A stretch of 64,000 nucleotides of DNA from Diabrotica undecimpunctata (lineage: Eukaryota > Arthropoda > Insecta > Coleoptera > Chrysomelidae). Below are positions 1 to 11,600 of this stretch, piece by piece (the first letter of the stretch is position 1; each line of letters opens with the position of its first letter). The notes beneath the pieces were generated by a model. That model was not told the origin of the DNA and searched no databases. It saw only the letters and a program-made list of their open reading frames with translations. The stretch spans positions 62,486,484 through 62,550,483 of the forward strand of contig NC_092803.1 of NCBI RefSeq assembly GCF_040954645.1. The letters are read 5' to 3'. A program made the position numbers and the translations under genes.

Positions 1-433
1 TTTTAAATGGCAACCGCCAATTTCTCCTGATCTTTTTTAGTCAGCTAGAAAAGAAATAATTTCAACAATAAATATTCGTAGACAAAAAAATGGTATTTAT
101 AATACTTCTAAGTATACAAAGAATGAAATACAACTTTGCAGACACAAGTAGTATCATCACAATTAAATATTGTAATTTTAGAATTGGTTCTAATAATATA
201 ATTAGTTCATTAACACTCACTGAAAATTTAGACGAATTAAAAACAGAGATTATACAACCAATTAATAAATACTTAAGTACGATATTGATCTCGCAAGAAG
301 ACCTACTTGTTCAAACGTTACCTTCTGAGACATAACTAGCGCTATAAACTTTTCAAAATGGAGCTGCCACTCAGCAGTTTCCAATAAACTAAATTTAGAA
401 GTCTTACTTATTAAATGTATATGTGGTCATGTT
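1..433. other. Unassigned AT-rich sequence
   Basis: There is no recognisable gene here. A plus-strand open frame of about 80 codons (90-335) lies just upstream of the endonuclease fragment on the same strand. It could be residual ORF1 or spacer sequence of that element, but I see no motif to support this. Confidence 0.3.
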
Positions 434-931
434 ATCAGAAATATGGTTTAAACCAGGAAAATGTTATAACTTCCCTGGTTAAAATTGCTTTAGATCTGAT
501 TGTTCAGATGGGAATGGAGTTACAACAATTTTAACTTAAGATAAAATAATTACACAAGAAATAAATTGATTAGACAACTATAATTTAACTTATACATGCA
601 TGTCTGTTAAACTTTCCTTTATCAATAATCCAATACATATAATATCCATAAATAAAGAACCAAGTATTAGAGTAACGGTTGAAAAATGTGTCAATTTTTT
701 TTAACACAATCCTTTACCATTCATCATTGGAGGGGACTTCAACGCTTACAACATAGCATGGGAGTGCGAAACTAATGATACATACGGTAAAGTTTTATTA
801 GAGGCGATAGAACAATGTAATCTATTATACTTAAATGATAGTTCTCCAACTCTTGCACTAAGTTCCAGTCCATCAGCAATCGACATAACAATATTATGTT
901 TCCAGGACATTTTGTTTAAATTAACTGATTA
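434..931 (+). pseudogene. Non-LTR retrotransposon endonuclease fragment (Jockey-like)
   Basis: This is a decayed apurinic-type endonuclease domain, the part of a LINE ORF2 that nicks the target. Translated in pieces it shows LSEIWFKPGKCYNFPG at about 437-484, a shifted HIISINKEPSI segment near 630-666, and then a clean stretch from 713 with IGGDFNAYNIAWE and, at 846-890, NDSSPTLALSSSPSAIDIT. GDFNA and SAIDI are classic motifs of this family. Stops and frameshifts separate the blocks, and neither the SDH box nor any reverse transcriptase follows, so this is a truncated relic. The Jockey-type assignment rests on motif similarity that I recognise. The exact clade is uncertain. Confidence 0.8.
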
Positions 932-1645
932 ACTAATCTAAAGTACATAATCAATAGCCTATTAACCAACCATCTGCTTTCTGCACCGACTCGGCTTACC
1001 AGTAAATATTTAATAAATACTTTATTTTTTATTTATTTTTTTATTATATATATATTCACTTAATCAACTCAATAAAAATACGGTTGTATAATACTAAAAT
1101 ACCAATTTGCCATAAATTCAAAACAATTAGCACTAACTGCCAAAATAACAACAATAAATTGTTACGTACATGTAATATTGAACGTATACCAATAAATAAA
1201 AATTGGCCGTTTCATTTACATTTACCCCAAATTTATTACACGAATAAATTTTTAACGCTTTATAATCAATTTAATATATTTATTCATACACAGATGCTAT
1301 CGGGCTAAACAATAGTTATTAATGTATTTAGAGCAGAAAATGTAACATTATTGTTTGAGAGTGTCTGTTAGTAAAACGCGGTAATTACTTGAGAGATCAG
1401 ATCTTGATCACAATTTTCAGGTTTAACTATGTACACACATATCCAAAAGTTTGAAATACGTACAAATAATATATCTACACCTATGGTGGTTTCAAAACTG
1501 TTGTTGATATTCATTCTAGAGGGTTATTAAATGAAAATGATAAAAAATTTGAATCGTTTTTGTATGATTTTGGTCACATTCAACTGATTAGCGTATTAAC
1601 ACATTATTTCAGTCTTTGTTTAAATTTGAATTGAGCCGTTTAAAA

Positions 1646-3342
1646 ATGTCTAGAAACGTGATATCTCATTTTGACAGATCTAGAGTAATTGCTTTGTTAC
1701 AACAGGACTTTAGTCAAAGTTATATCGCGAATATTGCTAATGTTACTCAGAGTGCTGTATCGAAAATTAAAAAAAAAATCGGTTGCCTGTAAAGTCGGTT
1801 TTACGGGCGAAGATTTTACGTGACACCGTCTTTTTCTCAGTAGAATATTTATTGATATGAATATTATTAAATTGCACAATAGTTGTTTGCAGTTGAAACG
1901 CGCTGTTTCTTCTCAATCGACTGAATTACGATTGATTGCAGAGTGATTTAAACTAATAATTTACTTAACACTATCAACATTTGTCAATAGTATGACATAA
2001 CCTATAAACTCAGTTTCTCAACTTTTGTGTCAATCTAACAATTAATCAATCAATCATAGTTTACGATAATGAAATATTAGTGTACAATTATTTACCTTTA
2101 TTGTCGTAGTTGTTGTAAATGACGAATCTAAGCACTCCACATTTTCACTACAGACACAGCTGACGATACTTTAACCACACGTGTGAACTTGTATTATGAC
2201 GCTTTCTCGGTTTTCCAACGCCAAGAACGCTCGAGAAAGACAGAGACACAAGCACGCACCGATTCAACGAGCCTAATTCTCTAGTGCTGCGCGCGCAGCG
2301 GACCGATCATGTTTGAGTGGGAGAGAGACGCAAGGCATTCGCCGGTCCGGCGGGCCTCTCTCTCGTTCGGTGACTCATCGTAACAGACGTGAGCGGGCGT
2401 TACACTTTTTCATGAGTTACTCCGAGCCACAACCTAATTTAAGACGTTGTCACGTCAAAAAATCCAAGATACAAATGACGTCAAGGATCGTCCCAGAAGT
2501 GGTAGAAATCGATGTACAACAGCAGCACAAGACCGACAAATAACATTTATAGCTCGTAGAAATCATCTGGAATCTACAAGTGTTATATCCAGAGAAATTT
2601 CTAGTCTTCAAGGACTGAATATTTCACCGGCAAACAATAACACGCAGACTAAATGCGGTAAATTTGTATCGTAGAAAACCGCTACGTGTTCCTAAACTAA
2701 CCTACCAACACAAAATAGTAAGGTTGCAATAGGCTAGAGAAATGGTGCATCATGATCCTAACTGGAATAACGTGATGTTCTCTGATGAGTCAAAAATTTA
2801 CTTAGTATCTGATTCGCGAAGAACTCTGGTTTGGAGGGCCCCAGGACGACAAGCCCCACTAGAAACAGCTAAACCGCGTGTCCCATTTGAAGGTGGCAGT
2901 ATTATGGTTTGGGGTGGTATTATGAGTGGTACACGGACGTCACTGCTGGTTCTGGAGAGAAGAGTCACTGGTGCTGTATACATCACGGAAGTTTTAAATC
3001 CTGTCGTACGTCTATTCCGAGGGACAGTAGGTGATGAATTTGTGTTTATGCATGACAGCGCACCTCCTCATCGAACATCAGCAGTACAAAATTTTCTTGA
3101 AGAAGAAGGAATATCTACATTACAGTAGCCCTCGAATTCTCCCACATTAACATTATTGGGACATTCTCAAAACACGCATCAAAAAGCGAAACAATCCCCC
3201 TATTACACTTCGAGAAATTAAAGTTGCTGATCGTGAAGAGTCGGATAGAATTCCGCAAGCCCAGCTCGACCAGTTAATCGGCAGCATTCCAAATCGCCTA
3301 CAGGCTTGCATACAGGCCAATGGAGGAAATACTTATTATTAG
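1646..3342 (+). pseudogene. Tc1-like transposase, broken (DD34E type)
   Basis: This would be a cut-and-paste transposase. The amino-terminal helix-turn-helix begins MSRNVISHFDRSRVIALLQQ at 1646 and breaks off at the insertion at 1781. It resumes after 2464 with DTNDVKDRPRSGRNR. The core runs from 2742 and shows the first aspartate in MFSDESKIY, WGGIM, and the second aspartate in MHDSAPPHRTS. A stop at about 3126 and a deletion near 3150 destroy the block that should hold the third acidic residue. The tail then resumes out of frame (QAQLDQLIGSIPNRLQACIQ) to a stop at 3340-3342. Assuming the usual NPIE position, the spacing would be 34. There are at least two further in-frame breaks (near 2668 and 2730). 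It is inactive. Confidence 0.88.
1781..2456. mobile_element. 676-bp insertion with 8-bp target duplication
   Basis: This segment splits the Tc1 transposase between codons that would otherwise join (KIKKKI and QDTNDV). The same 8-mer AAAAAATC stands at 1773-1780 and 2457-2464, consistent with an 8-bp target duplication. The segment starts GGTTGCCTGTAAAG and ends GTTGTCACGTC. Its two ends are not inverted repeats of each other, but ACGTGACACCGTC (1818-1830) is nearly the reverse complement of GACGTTGTCACGT (2443-2455). A GC-rich stretch lies at about 2200-2400, unlike the surroundings. No coding capacity is recognised. It could be a non-autonomous transposon of an 8-bp-TSD superfamily, or a processed insertion. 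Confidence 0.6.
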
Positions 3343-3583
3343 TTTTATCAAAAATAATTTTTTTCTATACTAATTTATTTTTAAATGTAAGTTCTACATT
3401 GTAAGTTTTTCACTCCAAGAAAATAAATATTTTTTTCGCATATCGTTTTTCTGGTTTTGAGATTTATTTAGTATTGTTGAGAATTGAAACAAAATGATGT
3501 TTAACTATTCAGAAGATTTTATATATAAAAATCAATAAAAATATGAAATATTCCAATATTCCAAACTTTTGGACATATGTGTA

Positions 3584-4267
3584 TATACCAACACACTTTT
3601 AATGGTGGAATATGTAGGTTTTATTGGGTAACGTTATACACCTCACATGTTAGTTATATTTCTTTAAATAATTATTTTATTCCAATTTCTGTTGGTAATT
3701 TTTTCATTTGTTACCTTTCTGCTTTATTTTACTATTTTTATTCTAAAAATAGTTGGCGCTCAACTCTTCTATCAACTAAATATTCTATTTAATCTTTATT
3801 TTTCAATTTTAATTCAATTATCATCAAATATTTTTAACTGTTTGGATTCTATACTCCATTCTATTCTATGCCATAGACATATAAAAAATGTCTGTGAAAT
3901 TTATGCCCTAGTCCAAGCGGCAAAATATATTTGTTAATTGGCAACTCCGTTCTATGCTTTCAGCTTCTAAATTTAGGAGATGGCAATATTTTTCCGCATC
4001 TTCCGGTTTGAGTTGATAATTTCTTTATATTTAATATTTAACCAACATTGAGTGTCTTTTGCAACAAATAGCTGTTTTTAGGTTATGTTAAAAAGTAAAG
4101 CGTATCTTGATGTTTGCTACTATTTATTGTGTAATTATAGTACATTAATAGATTTGAATGTCTATAAAAGGTAAAGTTTTAAAAATTTAAAATCCCAAGA
4201 AAATGTGTAAGTTAAGTGGACATATTTTTGGTGACATAACAGTTTAAGAACATAATCGTCTGCTAAA
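3584..4267. other. Unassigned AT-rich sequence
   Basis: Two overlapping short plus-strand open frames (3577-3792, 3692-3937) have low-complexity, Phe/Tyr/Leu-rich translations typical of AT-rich noncoding DNA. Nothing is recognised. Confidence 0.4.
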
Positions 4268-4838
4268 TTTGCCTTTTTTGTCACTTTTTTCGAGAAGAAC
4301 ATCAATCTTGTTGTTTATCGCAGTGTAAATGGATTAATGATTTCTTTACAATTAAATTATGATTCGACTGAATGAAGGCTATTCATAGACACTAACAAGC
4401 TGATTTTAAAAGCTGTATTATTCCACAACGGAAACAGCTTTCCTTCTATTCTTATTGGCCCTACAGTTTACGTGAAAGAGACTTATATAAATATGAAAGT
4501 GACTTAAAAGTTATCGCTATAATTTTAGGAGTGCAGTTAAGTTATAGTAAATCCTGCTGTTTTTTGTGTAAGTGGGATAGCAGGAATAGAAATTCGCACC
4601 ATATAAGAACAAAATGGTCTCCAAGAAATCTTAATACTAGCGAGAAAAAAGTCGTTTTGTGGATCCAAAAGATTTTCTTATTCCACCCTTACATATAAAA
4701 TTGGGTTTGATGAAGAATTTTGTAAAAGGCATGAATAGAGACGGTGATGTTTTTAAGTACTTGCAAAACAAATTCACTTCGTTAAGTGATGCGTCACTTA
4801 ACGAGGTGAAAAAACAATTGAACGACAATTTAATATGA
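4268..4838 (+). pseudogene. Fragment of a widespread uncharacterised arthropod protein
   Basis: Read in pieces, the plus strand gives one long collinear protein segment: FAFFVTFFEKNINLVVYRSV, one stop, RLFIDTNKLILKAVLFHNG, a shift, DLKVIAIILGVQLSYSKSCC followed by FLCKWDSRNR, another shift, and DPKDFLIPPLHIKLGLMKN followed by FVKGMNRDGD. I recognise this combination (LFIDSSK..LKAVLLHNGN, CCFLCxWDSR, LPPLHIKLGLMK) from many predicted proteins in arthropod genomes, where it occurs in many copies. Its function is not known to me. Multiplicity suggests a mobile-element gene. The two frameshifts and the stop make this copy nonfunctional. Confidence 0.6.
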
Positions 4839-4860
4839 CGATTTAAATTAAAAAATCCCA

Positions 4861-5400
4861 ACAAAAGTAAAGTGGAAGTTGTAGGAGTTAGCCTCAAACA
4901 AGTAATGGAAACAAAGTTTCTAGGGACTACACTGTCCAGCTATGGAGATATTAGAAAAGATGTAAGAACTCAAGTTCAAAGTGCAAATATATTAGTAGGA
5001 TGCCTTAATAACACTATATGGAATAACCGAAATATTATACGAGTGAAATGAAATCAAGAATCTATAATGCCAGTATAAGACCAATACTGACGTACTCATC
5101 AGAAATACGACCCGGCACAGCAAAAAAAAACAGAGAGTGCTGGAAATAGCAGAAATCAAAATACTCTGAATAATTACAGGAAACACATAAAGAGATCGAA
5201 TAGGGAGTGACGAGATTAAAACAAAAATTAATGTACAGAGTATAAACGAGTGGACACTAAATAGAAAAAATGGAACAATTACGTTAGTAAAATCGCGGAC
5301 CAAATGACCGTTAAAATAGGACAAATTACCAAGTGGTAAAAGAAGTATTTGCCGATCGCGCAATGGATGAAATGACAATCTTCTATAGAGTCCGCTAATG
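4861..5400 (+). pseudogene. RTE-type LINE, C-terminal fragment
   Basis: The translation contains KFLGTTLSSYGDIRKDVRTQ at about 4912-4971 and, after a frameshift, KSRIYNASIRPILTYSSEIR at about 5053-5112. The C-terminal part of RTE/BovB-like reverse transcriptases has this pattern (KFLG.LSSYGD, RIY...RPILTY..E.R). A further segment with QRVLEIAEIKIL and INEWTLNRKN follows. Several stops are present. There is no catalytic RT motif here, only the thumb and tail of the ORF. Confidence 0.75.
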
Positions 5401-7011
5401 AGCTAGGAAAATTACTTATATAAAAAAAAAGAAGAAGAAAAAGAAGTAGACCTTCTAAAACTGAAATATGAATTAATAAGTAAACATGTAGAAAGATATA
5501 AATATTGCGTCAAATAAGAAATATGTTTATTTTTAATCTTATTACCGACGAATTTAATAAAAATTCATAAACAATCAACTTAATTCTGAAACATTATTTC
5601 TTCGTACATATATACGTCTAAGATGTATTTTGCAGAATTTTTACACCCTTATTCAGTCACAGGTAGACATTTTTACACCCTTCATATATCTCCGTGAGCC
5701 ATTTCGTAAAACGAAATCTTAATCAAGAACCAATAACCGACCCAGTGATCGCTTCCGGTTGGCAGTATCCGGTTTCCGTTCAGTAATTGTTTTTTAACGC
5801 ACTGCCAATATGAGAAATCAAAACTTGCTCACCCTCGAGCGAGAAAGCGAAATATAGACCTAATGCTATAAACTTTTTATGGGCGCATTGACGGAGTCAA
5901 CGTTGGGATTATCTGTAATCTGCTTTTATTTTTATCGTTCGAGGGTATAAAAACGGTGTTAGATTTTATTAGTGACTATTTAATTATGGAAATCTTGTGG
6001 ATTAATTGTCTATAAGCTACATTAGAAGTGACGTTATGTAGCCATGTTTTTTTAAGGATTCTTCAAATCGACAATACTCTTTAGAAACTTATTTTAATTC
6101 TTTTTTTATTGGTGAAATAATTTGTAATTACAATACAAAATATAAGGCGTTTTCAAAACGGTCGTATTAACGAGAGAACTTTAGAAAAACGCAATATCAT
6201 TAATAAAGTAATAAAATAGACGCCATGTACATAAGATTTAATTCTTTCAGTATCAACAAAAATCTCTTAACCGTCCAGCGTGCGCGCTATCGGTCCAGTA
6301 TGCCGCCATTTTACTAATTTCAAGATTCCGTAAAGTATTCTTAGTTACATCTGCTCGTCTGGCCCGCTATTCTCAAATGACTATATTCGGCTACTGACAA
6401 TGCACATACTGCATCGCTAAAAGATTTATTTATTTATCAGTTAGACGCTAAAGTAATAGGTGTTGAATTTGCTGCTATCCGTGCCGCAGCGCGCCTGACA
6501 ATGTAAGTACAATTAGTTTTAAATTTGATCTGTTTCCATTACTTTTTATTTAGTGAAAATATTTTTTTTCCGATAAAAGGTAGTCTAAGATCTTAAAGGT
6601 AAGTTGACGTAAAATATTAATCGCAAGAAAAAAGTTCTAGGTATGAAAATTTAAAAAATTTTTGGCGGTAACCTAGTTATAGATATAGTGAACTTTAGCG
6701 ATTAAGAGAAAGGTGTGGTTAAGGAATTACACACAATCGAATTATCCGGAGGCAAAGATTTTCAAAATCCAGATTCTACAAAAATTCAGGAGTTTGATTA
6801 TTTGTTCTACATTACCAAAGATGAACAAAACATAGTTAACATTTTGTATGCAAAAGGCATAACATTAAAACTACAACCTCCTAAAATTGTGTACTTATTC
6901 AAGTGGAGGAAGAATAATATTATTAATCTGGAGACAAGGGTATTAATGACGGTCATTAATGAACGAAGTATGTTGATAACATTAATATCTCCTATCCACT
7001 AGCTTTAGAGA
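5401..7011. other. Mostly unassigned intergenic sequence
   Basis: No gene is recognised. A strong TATA-like box (GGGTATAAAAACGG) is near 5944. A locally GC-richer block (6270-6515) ends in a possible splice donor and is discussed under findings. A 95-codon plus-strand open frame (6715-7002) has no motif I know. It lies directly upstream of the Penelope fragment and may be a diverged part of it. Confidence 0.4.
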
Positions 7012-7288
7012 CTGAGCTCTTAGACATTTTTGATAGCTATGACTACCAAAATAAAAAAAAACCAATATGTTTTTTTCTTGACACAATGTTGACTAGAGAA
7101 CTTAAAAACATCATTACAATTGATTGTTTTAGAAAAGTGTTTAGCTCTAAGAGATACATTAACTACCGTTCTTACCACAGGTCAAGCATGAAAGTTAATC
7201 TAGTAAAACAAATGACCAGAAGAGTGGTCTTGGCTGATATTCTTTTTAGAAATAGGAATCGTAACATCCAAATACCAACAATTTGAGT
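7012..7288 (+). pseudogene. Decayed Penelope-like element RT fragment
   Basis: The translation LLDIFDSYDYQNKKKP, FFLDTMLTRELKN, ITIDCFRKVFSSKRYIN, YRSYHRSSMKVNLVKQM aligns by eye with the better Penelope copy at 26149 (LLDTFNGYD, FLDIRMIRETNN, IKIDWYQKPTHSGRYLN, YNSYHNNSTKVNLIKQM). This is the region after the catalytic motif of Penelope reverse transcriptases. The frame is short and truncated on both sides. A hammerhead-like remnant 580 bp downstream fits the same element type. Confidence 0.7.
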
Positions 7289-7584
7289 AACTTATACTCA
7301 ATATTTAACTTAAGATAACTACAAATGTAATTTATATATTTTATAATAAAAACAATTCATTATATGTAATATAAGTGTCTATTATATAAGTGATTTATAA
7401 TATCTCTTCTACTTCATAAAATAAGTCTTTTTGCCTCTTTTTTTAAAAAAATCCAGCGCCTATCAGATATATTACCCACTTCACATAATATGTTGTCCTT
7501 CTAAGACTAACATCCAACGTTCTGTCATTTTAAATTAATACTTATGAATTTAACCAATTGTTTGTTGGTACAGTCGTGTTCTTC
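7289..7584. other. AT-rich sequence between Penelope fragment and MITE
   Basis: No gene is seen. By position it may be Penelope 3' noncoding sequence. Confidence 0.3.
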
Positions 7585-7755
7585 CAGTGCGACAGAGAAA
7601 ACTGACGCAAAGCAGTCCCTGAGTTTCTGTCTAATGGGCCGGATTTTTCGACCACGTGACCTTCTCATTGCTCATTTAGGTCACGTGGTCGATACACCTG
7701 GCAAATTAGAAAGATGTGTAGGGACCGCTTTGCGTTAGTTTTCTCTGTCGCACTG
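7585..7755. mobile_element. 171-bp fold-back MITE
   Basis: Its 36-bp terminal inverted repeats match at 34 of 36 positions by my count. The outer part is CAGTGCGACAGAGAAAACT at the left and its near reverse complement at 7737-7755. An inner perfect 14-bp inverted pair (CGACCACGTGACCT and AGGTCACGTGGTCG) makes nearly the whole element fold back. It has no coding capacity. The CAGTG termini recall hAT elements, but I find no convincing 8-bp flanking duplication. Confidence 0.8.
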
Positions 7756-7867
7756 ATATTGTTACGATCAGTCTATGTTCGTAACACCTTGATAACTAAC
7801 CTCAATTAGTTTAAGATGCAAAATAATTTTTTATTCTGTAATTTGTACTAATCTTACTTATTGTAGC

Positions 7868-7900
7868 ACCCTGATGATGCAAAAAAAATTTGCATTTAAG
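7868..7900 (+). ncRNA. Hammerhead-ribozyme-like remnant (Penelope-type)
   Basis: CTGATGA is followed by a perfect TGCAAA/TTTGCA hairpin, but the GAAA that should close the core has decayed to TTTA. It stands downstream of a Penelope RT relic, where such ribozymes are expected. It is judged non-functional and identified only by context. Confidence 0.35.
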
Positions 7901-7913
7901 TATGAATAGTGCT

Positions 7914-8608
7914 GAGATGGGAATTACTATAAACGCTAAAAAACGAAGTACACGCTAATTACAAAAAGATCATAAAATATACATCACCTATTGACAATCT
8001 ATGGTAACGTGATAGAACAAGTAAACAAATATCAGTGCTTTGGAATTTTGATCAATGAAACCAAGATCATACTGCAGAAATAAACAGGCGAATAGAAATT
8101 GCTAGATCAGCATTTATACGAATGAAGCCACTCCTAACATGAAAAAATCTAAATTTGGAGATCATATACCATTCGCTGTTATATATTTCCAATATTATTA
8201 TATGGAGCTGAGACTTGCACATTAAAAAAATGCAATTCAAAAATAATCGAGGCTTTCGAACTCTGGTTATACTGCAGAGTATTAAAAAAGATCATGGACT
8301 GATAGAATTACAAATAAAGAAGTACTGGAGAGGGTTGGTAAAGAAACAGAACTAATCACCACTATACAAACCAGAAAACTGGAATACCTAGGCCACGTGA
8401 TGAGGGGACCGAAATATGAAATTTTGAGACTCATAATACAGGGAAAGATTTAAGGAAGAAGATATGTTTGCCGAAGGCAGAACTCACGGTTAAAGAATCT
8501 ACGTGATTGGTATCAATGCAGATCGATTGATTTATTTAGAGCAGCAAGTTCAAAAATAAAAATAGCCATTATGATTACTAACCTCCGTAGGGAGACGGCA
8601 CTCTAAGA
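7914..8608 (+). pseudogene. Non-LTR retrotransposon family A, C-terminal fragment
   Basis: Fragments across the three plus frames give MGITINAKK, later TNKEVLERVGKETELITT, TRKLEYLGHVMRGPKYEIL, LIIQGKI, and LKNLRDWYQCRSIDLFRAAS ending ITNLRRET. This is the tail of the same LINE family as the copies at 13446 and 37480 (LxYxGHVMR..YxxLxLIxxGK, SAxLFRAA). It has many stops and shifts. The 3' end carries a short GAAGA-type tail. Confidence 0.75.
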
Positions 8609-11600
8609 AGATGAATTTGGTTACTTGCATGTCTGTTGGAGCTTATCCAAATTTAGCTTCAGTGTTGTTTTTTCTTGAAATACTTACTATTCATTAGATA
8701 TAATCGACGTTGAAAGAGAAAATTAATTAGACTAATGCCTGTATCTCTATCGATCATTTTGAGACTTTGGCGTTAAAGTCTCCTATGGGGAAAGTTTGAG
8801 TATATCCAGTAATTGTAATGGCCTTTCGTGATGTCTTCATAAAATTGTTGTGTTTTTATAGACCAAGACTGGTCTACGATAATAACTAATAAAATAAATA
8901 TTTACTATTATACTTTAAACTATTTTTTAAGCCAGCCATCGTATCAGATGTTCGGAGATATGAATGGGGAAAACTGAAATGACACGAAATTTTATACCAG
9001 AAGTTGCTACTACTAGTTGAGCAGATTATATTCCTTATATGAATAAGCGGCCGTACGACGAATGAGGAATATATACCTTGGCTTGCCCCACGTTAGTGTC
9101 GTTTATATTAATTTAATATCAGTGTTCTGTATTCTTCATGTGCATTTTTTAAATAAAGGCAATTAAAATAAAATTTAAATTTCAAATATAATTTATATTA
9201 TTCTTTATGTATTTTTAGCAATATAAAAATTTAAAAATAGTCTGAAATAAGCGACAATATTTCGATTTCATACAGAAACAGTAAGAAGTTTCGCTTGCCT
9301 AGTATAACTCTAAATTATTATAATACTACAATAATTCACGCAAAATATAATAAACGTCATGTAAAATCCAATTTAAAATCTGTGGATATCGATTTTTAAT
9401 AAATCAGGTAAATAAAATGGCTATTTTTTTTGTTCAAAACACTTCCACGCCACTGGCATTGCAGGGTGTCTCGATTTATCGTTTATAGGGCAAAAAGTGA
9501 CGAGGTCATTAGTTTTTAATGCCCCGTTTTTCATGTGATGTATGTGAAGGCCCTGCATAAAATTGTTTTTTTTTGTTGGCTCTAAAGTGAACAGGAACAT
9601 ACTCTCGACACTGAACCTTTTAATTTTTACTGGAATTTTATTTCTTAATTAGATACAGCAATTATTTTTTTAACACCCCTTTCTAATAATATTTTTGTTA
9701 GTTTGTTGTTTTGTTTTTGCTTTCATGTATACCTTGATTTTTCTTTAAAATGCAGTTATTTCTTATTGTGTTCTTTAATTTTTTGAATTTTGCATAACCC
9801 GTACCTTCATTCTTTATCTACTCCAAAAATTTATTTCATCCATCTTTGTTATCCTCTATTCTTTTTTGACTTTTTACTTTTTATTTTAGTTTATCTCATG
9901 GTTCTCTTGTTTTTTTTTTAACTAAGTCTACTGAATTTTTGTCTTCTTAATCTTTTTTCTTTGACTTTGTCACTTTCAATGCATGTTGTGTCTGTTAACG
10001 CATTACATTTGTTTTAATATTTAAACTAGCTCAGTTGGCGAATTTTTAATGCCGGTTTAGACCCATGGTACAATGAATACACAAGGTATGATACTTAATG
10101 TTCCAAAATCGGTTCGCTTTCGCGCATGACGTAGTCAAGATCGCTTATTCCCGCAACATTTGAATGTAGTTGTATAGGAAAGACTTTTAATTTTAAGTTT
10201 TTTTTATATAATTTGGCTAATTTAATTATAGTAATTATAAAGAGATGATAAAATTATGTTATTATAATATTTATCCTTTATAAAACATAGATATCCTTTA
10301 TAAGACAAGTTTTAATTATCTTTTATTACACGTACAGGTACAGGTTATTTAACTTATACTTCAGAGTTCGATATTTCAGATGTTTAAAAAGATACAGAAA
10401 AGTGGTAATGGAGGTACACAAAATTTGTACGTATATATACCTACTGAACTAAACACAAAATCAAAATAAATAATGACAAAGTCAACTTTATTTATATCGA
10501 ATAAGCTAGCTGGCCATCGAATATGAGTGTAGTGAGGGCACACAATATTGCACAACATTTAAAATGACATTTTTGTAATATTCACACATAAAATTATCTT
10601 GGTATTGTTTATAATAATGATAACATTGTATATTTTAATAATAATAACATGATTTAACAAAGAAAAATATGTTATTTTGGAAGATGCTAAATTTATTTCC
10701 TCCGAAACAGTTCTTATTGCAAATTGCATAGCAGGCTGAGGCTAATTTCTTACTTAACAAATCGATATGAAAAAACCATTTAAGGTTTCATGACTAATAA
10801 TTAATAAAAATAAAGATTTAGACTTACGTCGTTGACCTAGAAGTAGTAAGGAGCTGCTCAACATACTTTTTGGACTCTCTGTGTTCGCCTCCTTGTACCC
10901 GTTTCTTTTGGTTGGTTAAAAGGGTAGCCGATGTTAATTTACGCAAATAAAGACTAAGTACTGCCTTAGGTTTGAGTTTTAGAAACCCTTAGAGTAGACC
11001 CTTTTTAGAAACGTAATTTAAAAGTTCCTGTTGTAGATTTGTTTGGTAATCTTCAGTTTTAAAATGTGTATAACAAATTCTTGCAGTATTACAATTAAAA
11101 TTATCCTATCTACAACAAGATATAATCCACAGTTTTTTGGTCACGCTATCTTTAGGAAATGTATGAAACCTAAAGATTTTATCTTCATGGTCACTATTGC
11201 AACAAGCAATTGCACAGCGTACTTTGAAAAAGGTACAAAACCAGATATACAATGGCAAATAAAAACTTTCAGTTTTACAAAAAAATACTATACAGTATAA
11301 ATAAATAGTAACTAAACACCATTTGTATAAAGACACATATATAAGCATATATCTAAATTATTTTTCTATTATAAAATAGATGACTCAGTCAGTATTGAGA
11401 TACTTTAAAATATATTTATTATCTCATAACTTGCAATTTGCAATAGTCACTATTGATAACCGATATTATTGCTAAACTTTTGTTTTTATACAAGCTTTCT
11501 GTCTTGCCGGCGTAAAGTCGTCCGAAGTCGATATTTATTGTGTTTTGCGTTTGAACTAATTCGTGTCTTATTTTCATATTATTATATTGTTTGATAAGTA

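Larger units (their letters stand above)
1434..3581 (+). mobile_element. Tc1-like DNA transposon, interrupted
   Basis: The ends match as inverted repeats of about 27 bp. The left end reads CACACATATCCAAAAGTTTG and the right end, reverse-complemented, reads CACATATGTCCAAAAGTTTG. Both are flanked by TA (1432-1433 and 3582-3583), the Tc1/mariner target duplication. Total length is 2148 bp. Removing the 684-bp insertion (676 bp plus one duplicated 8-mer) leaves about 1.46 kb, a normal Tc1 size. The transposase reads on the plus strand between the ends. Confidence 0.88.
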
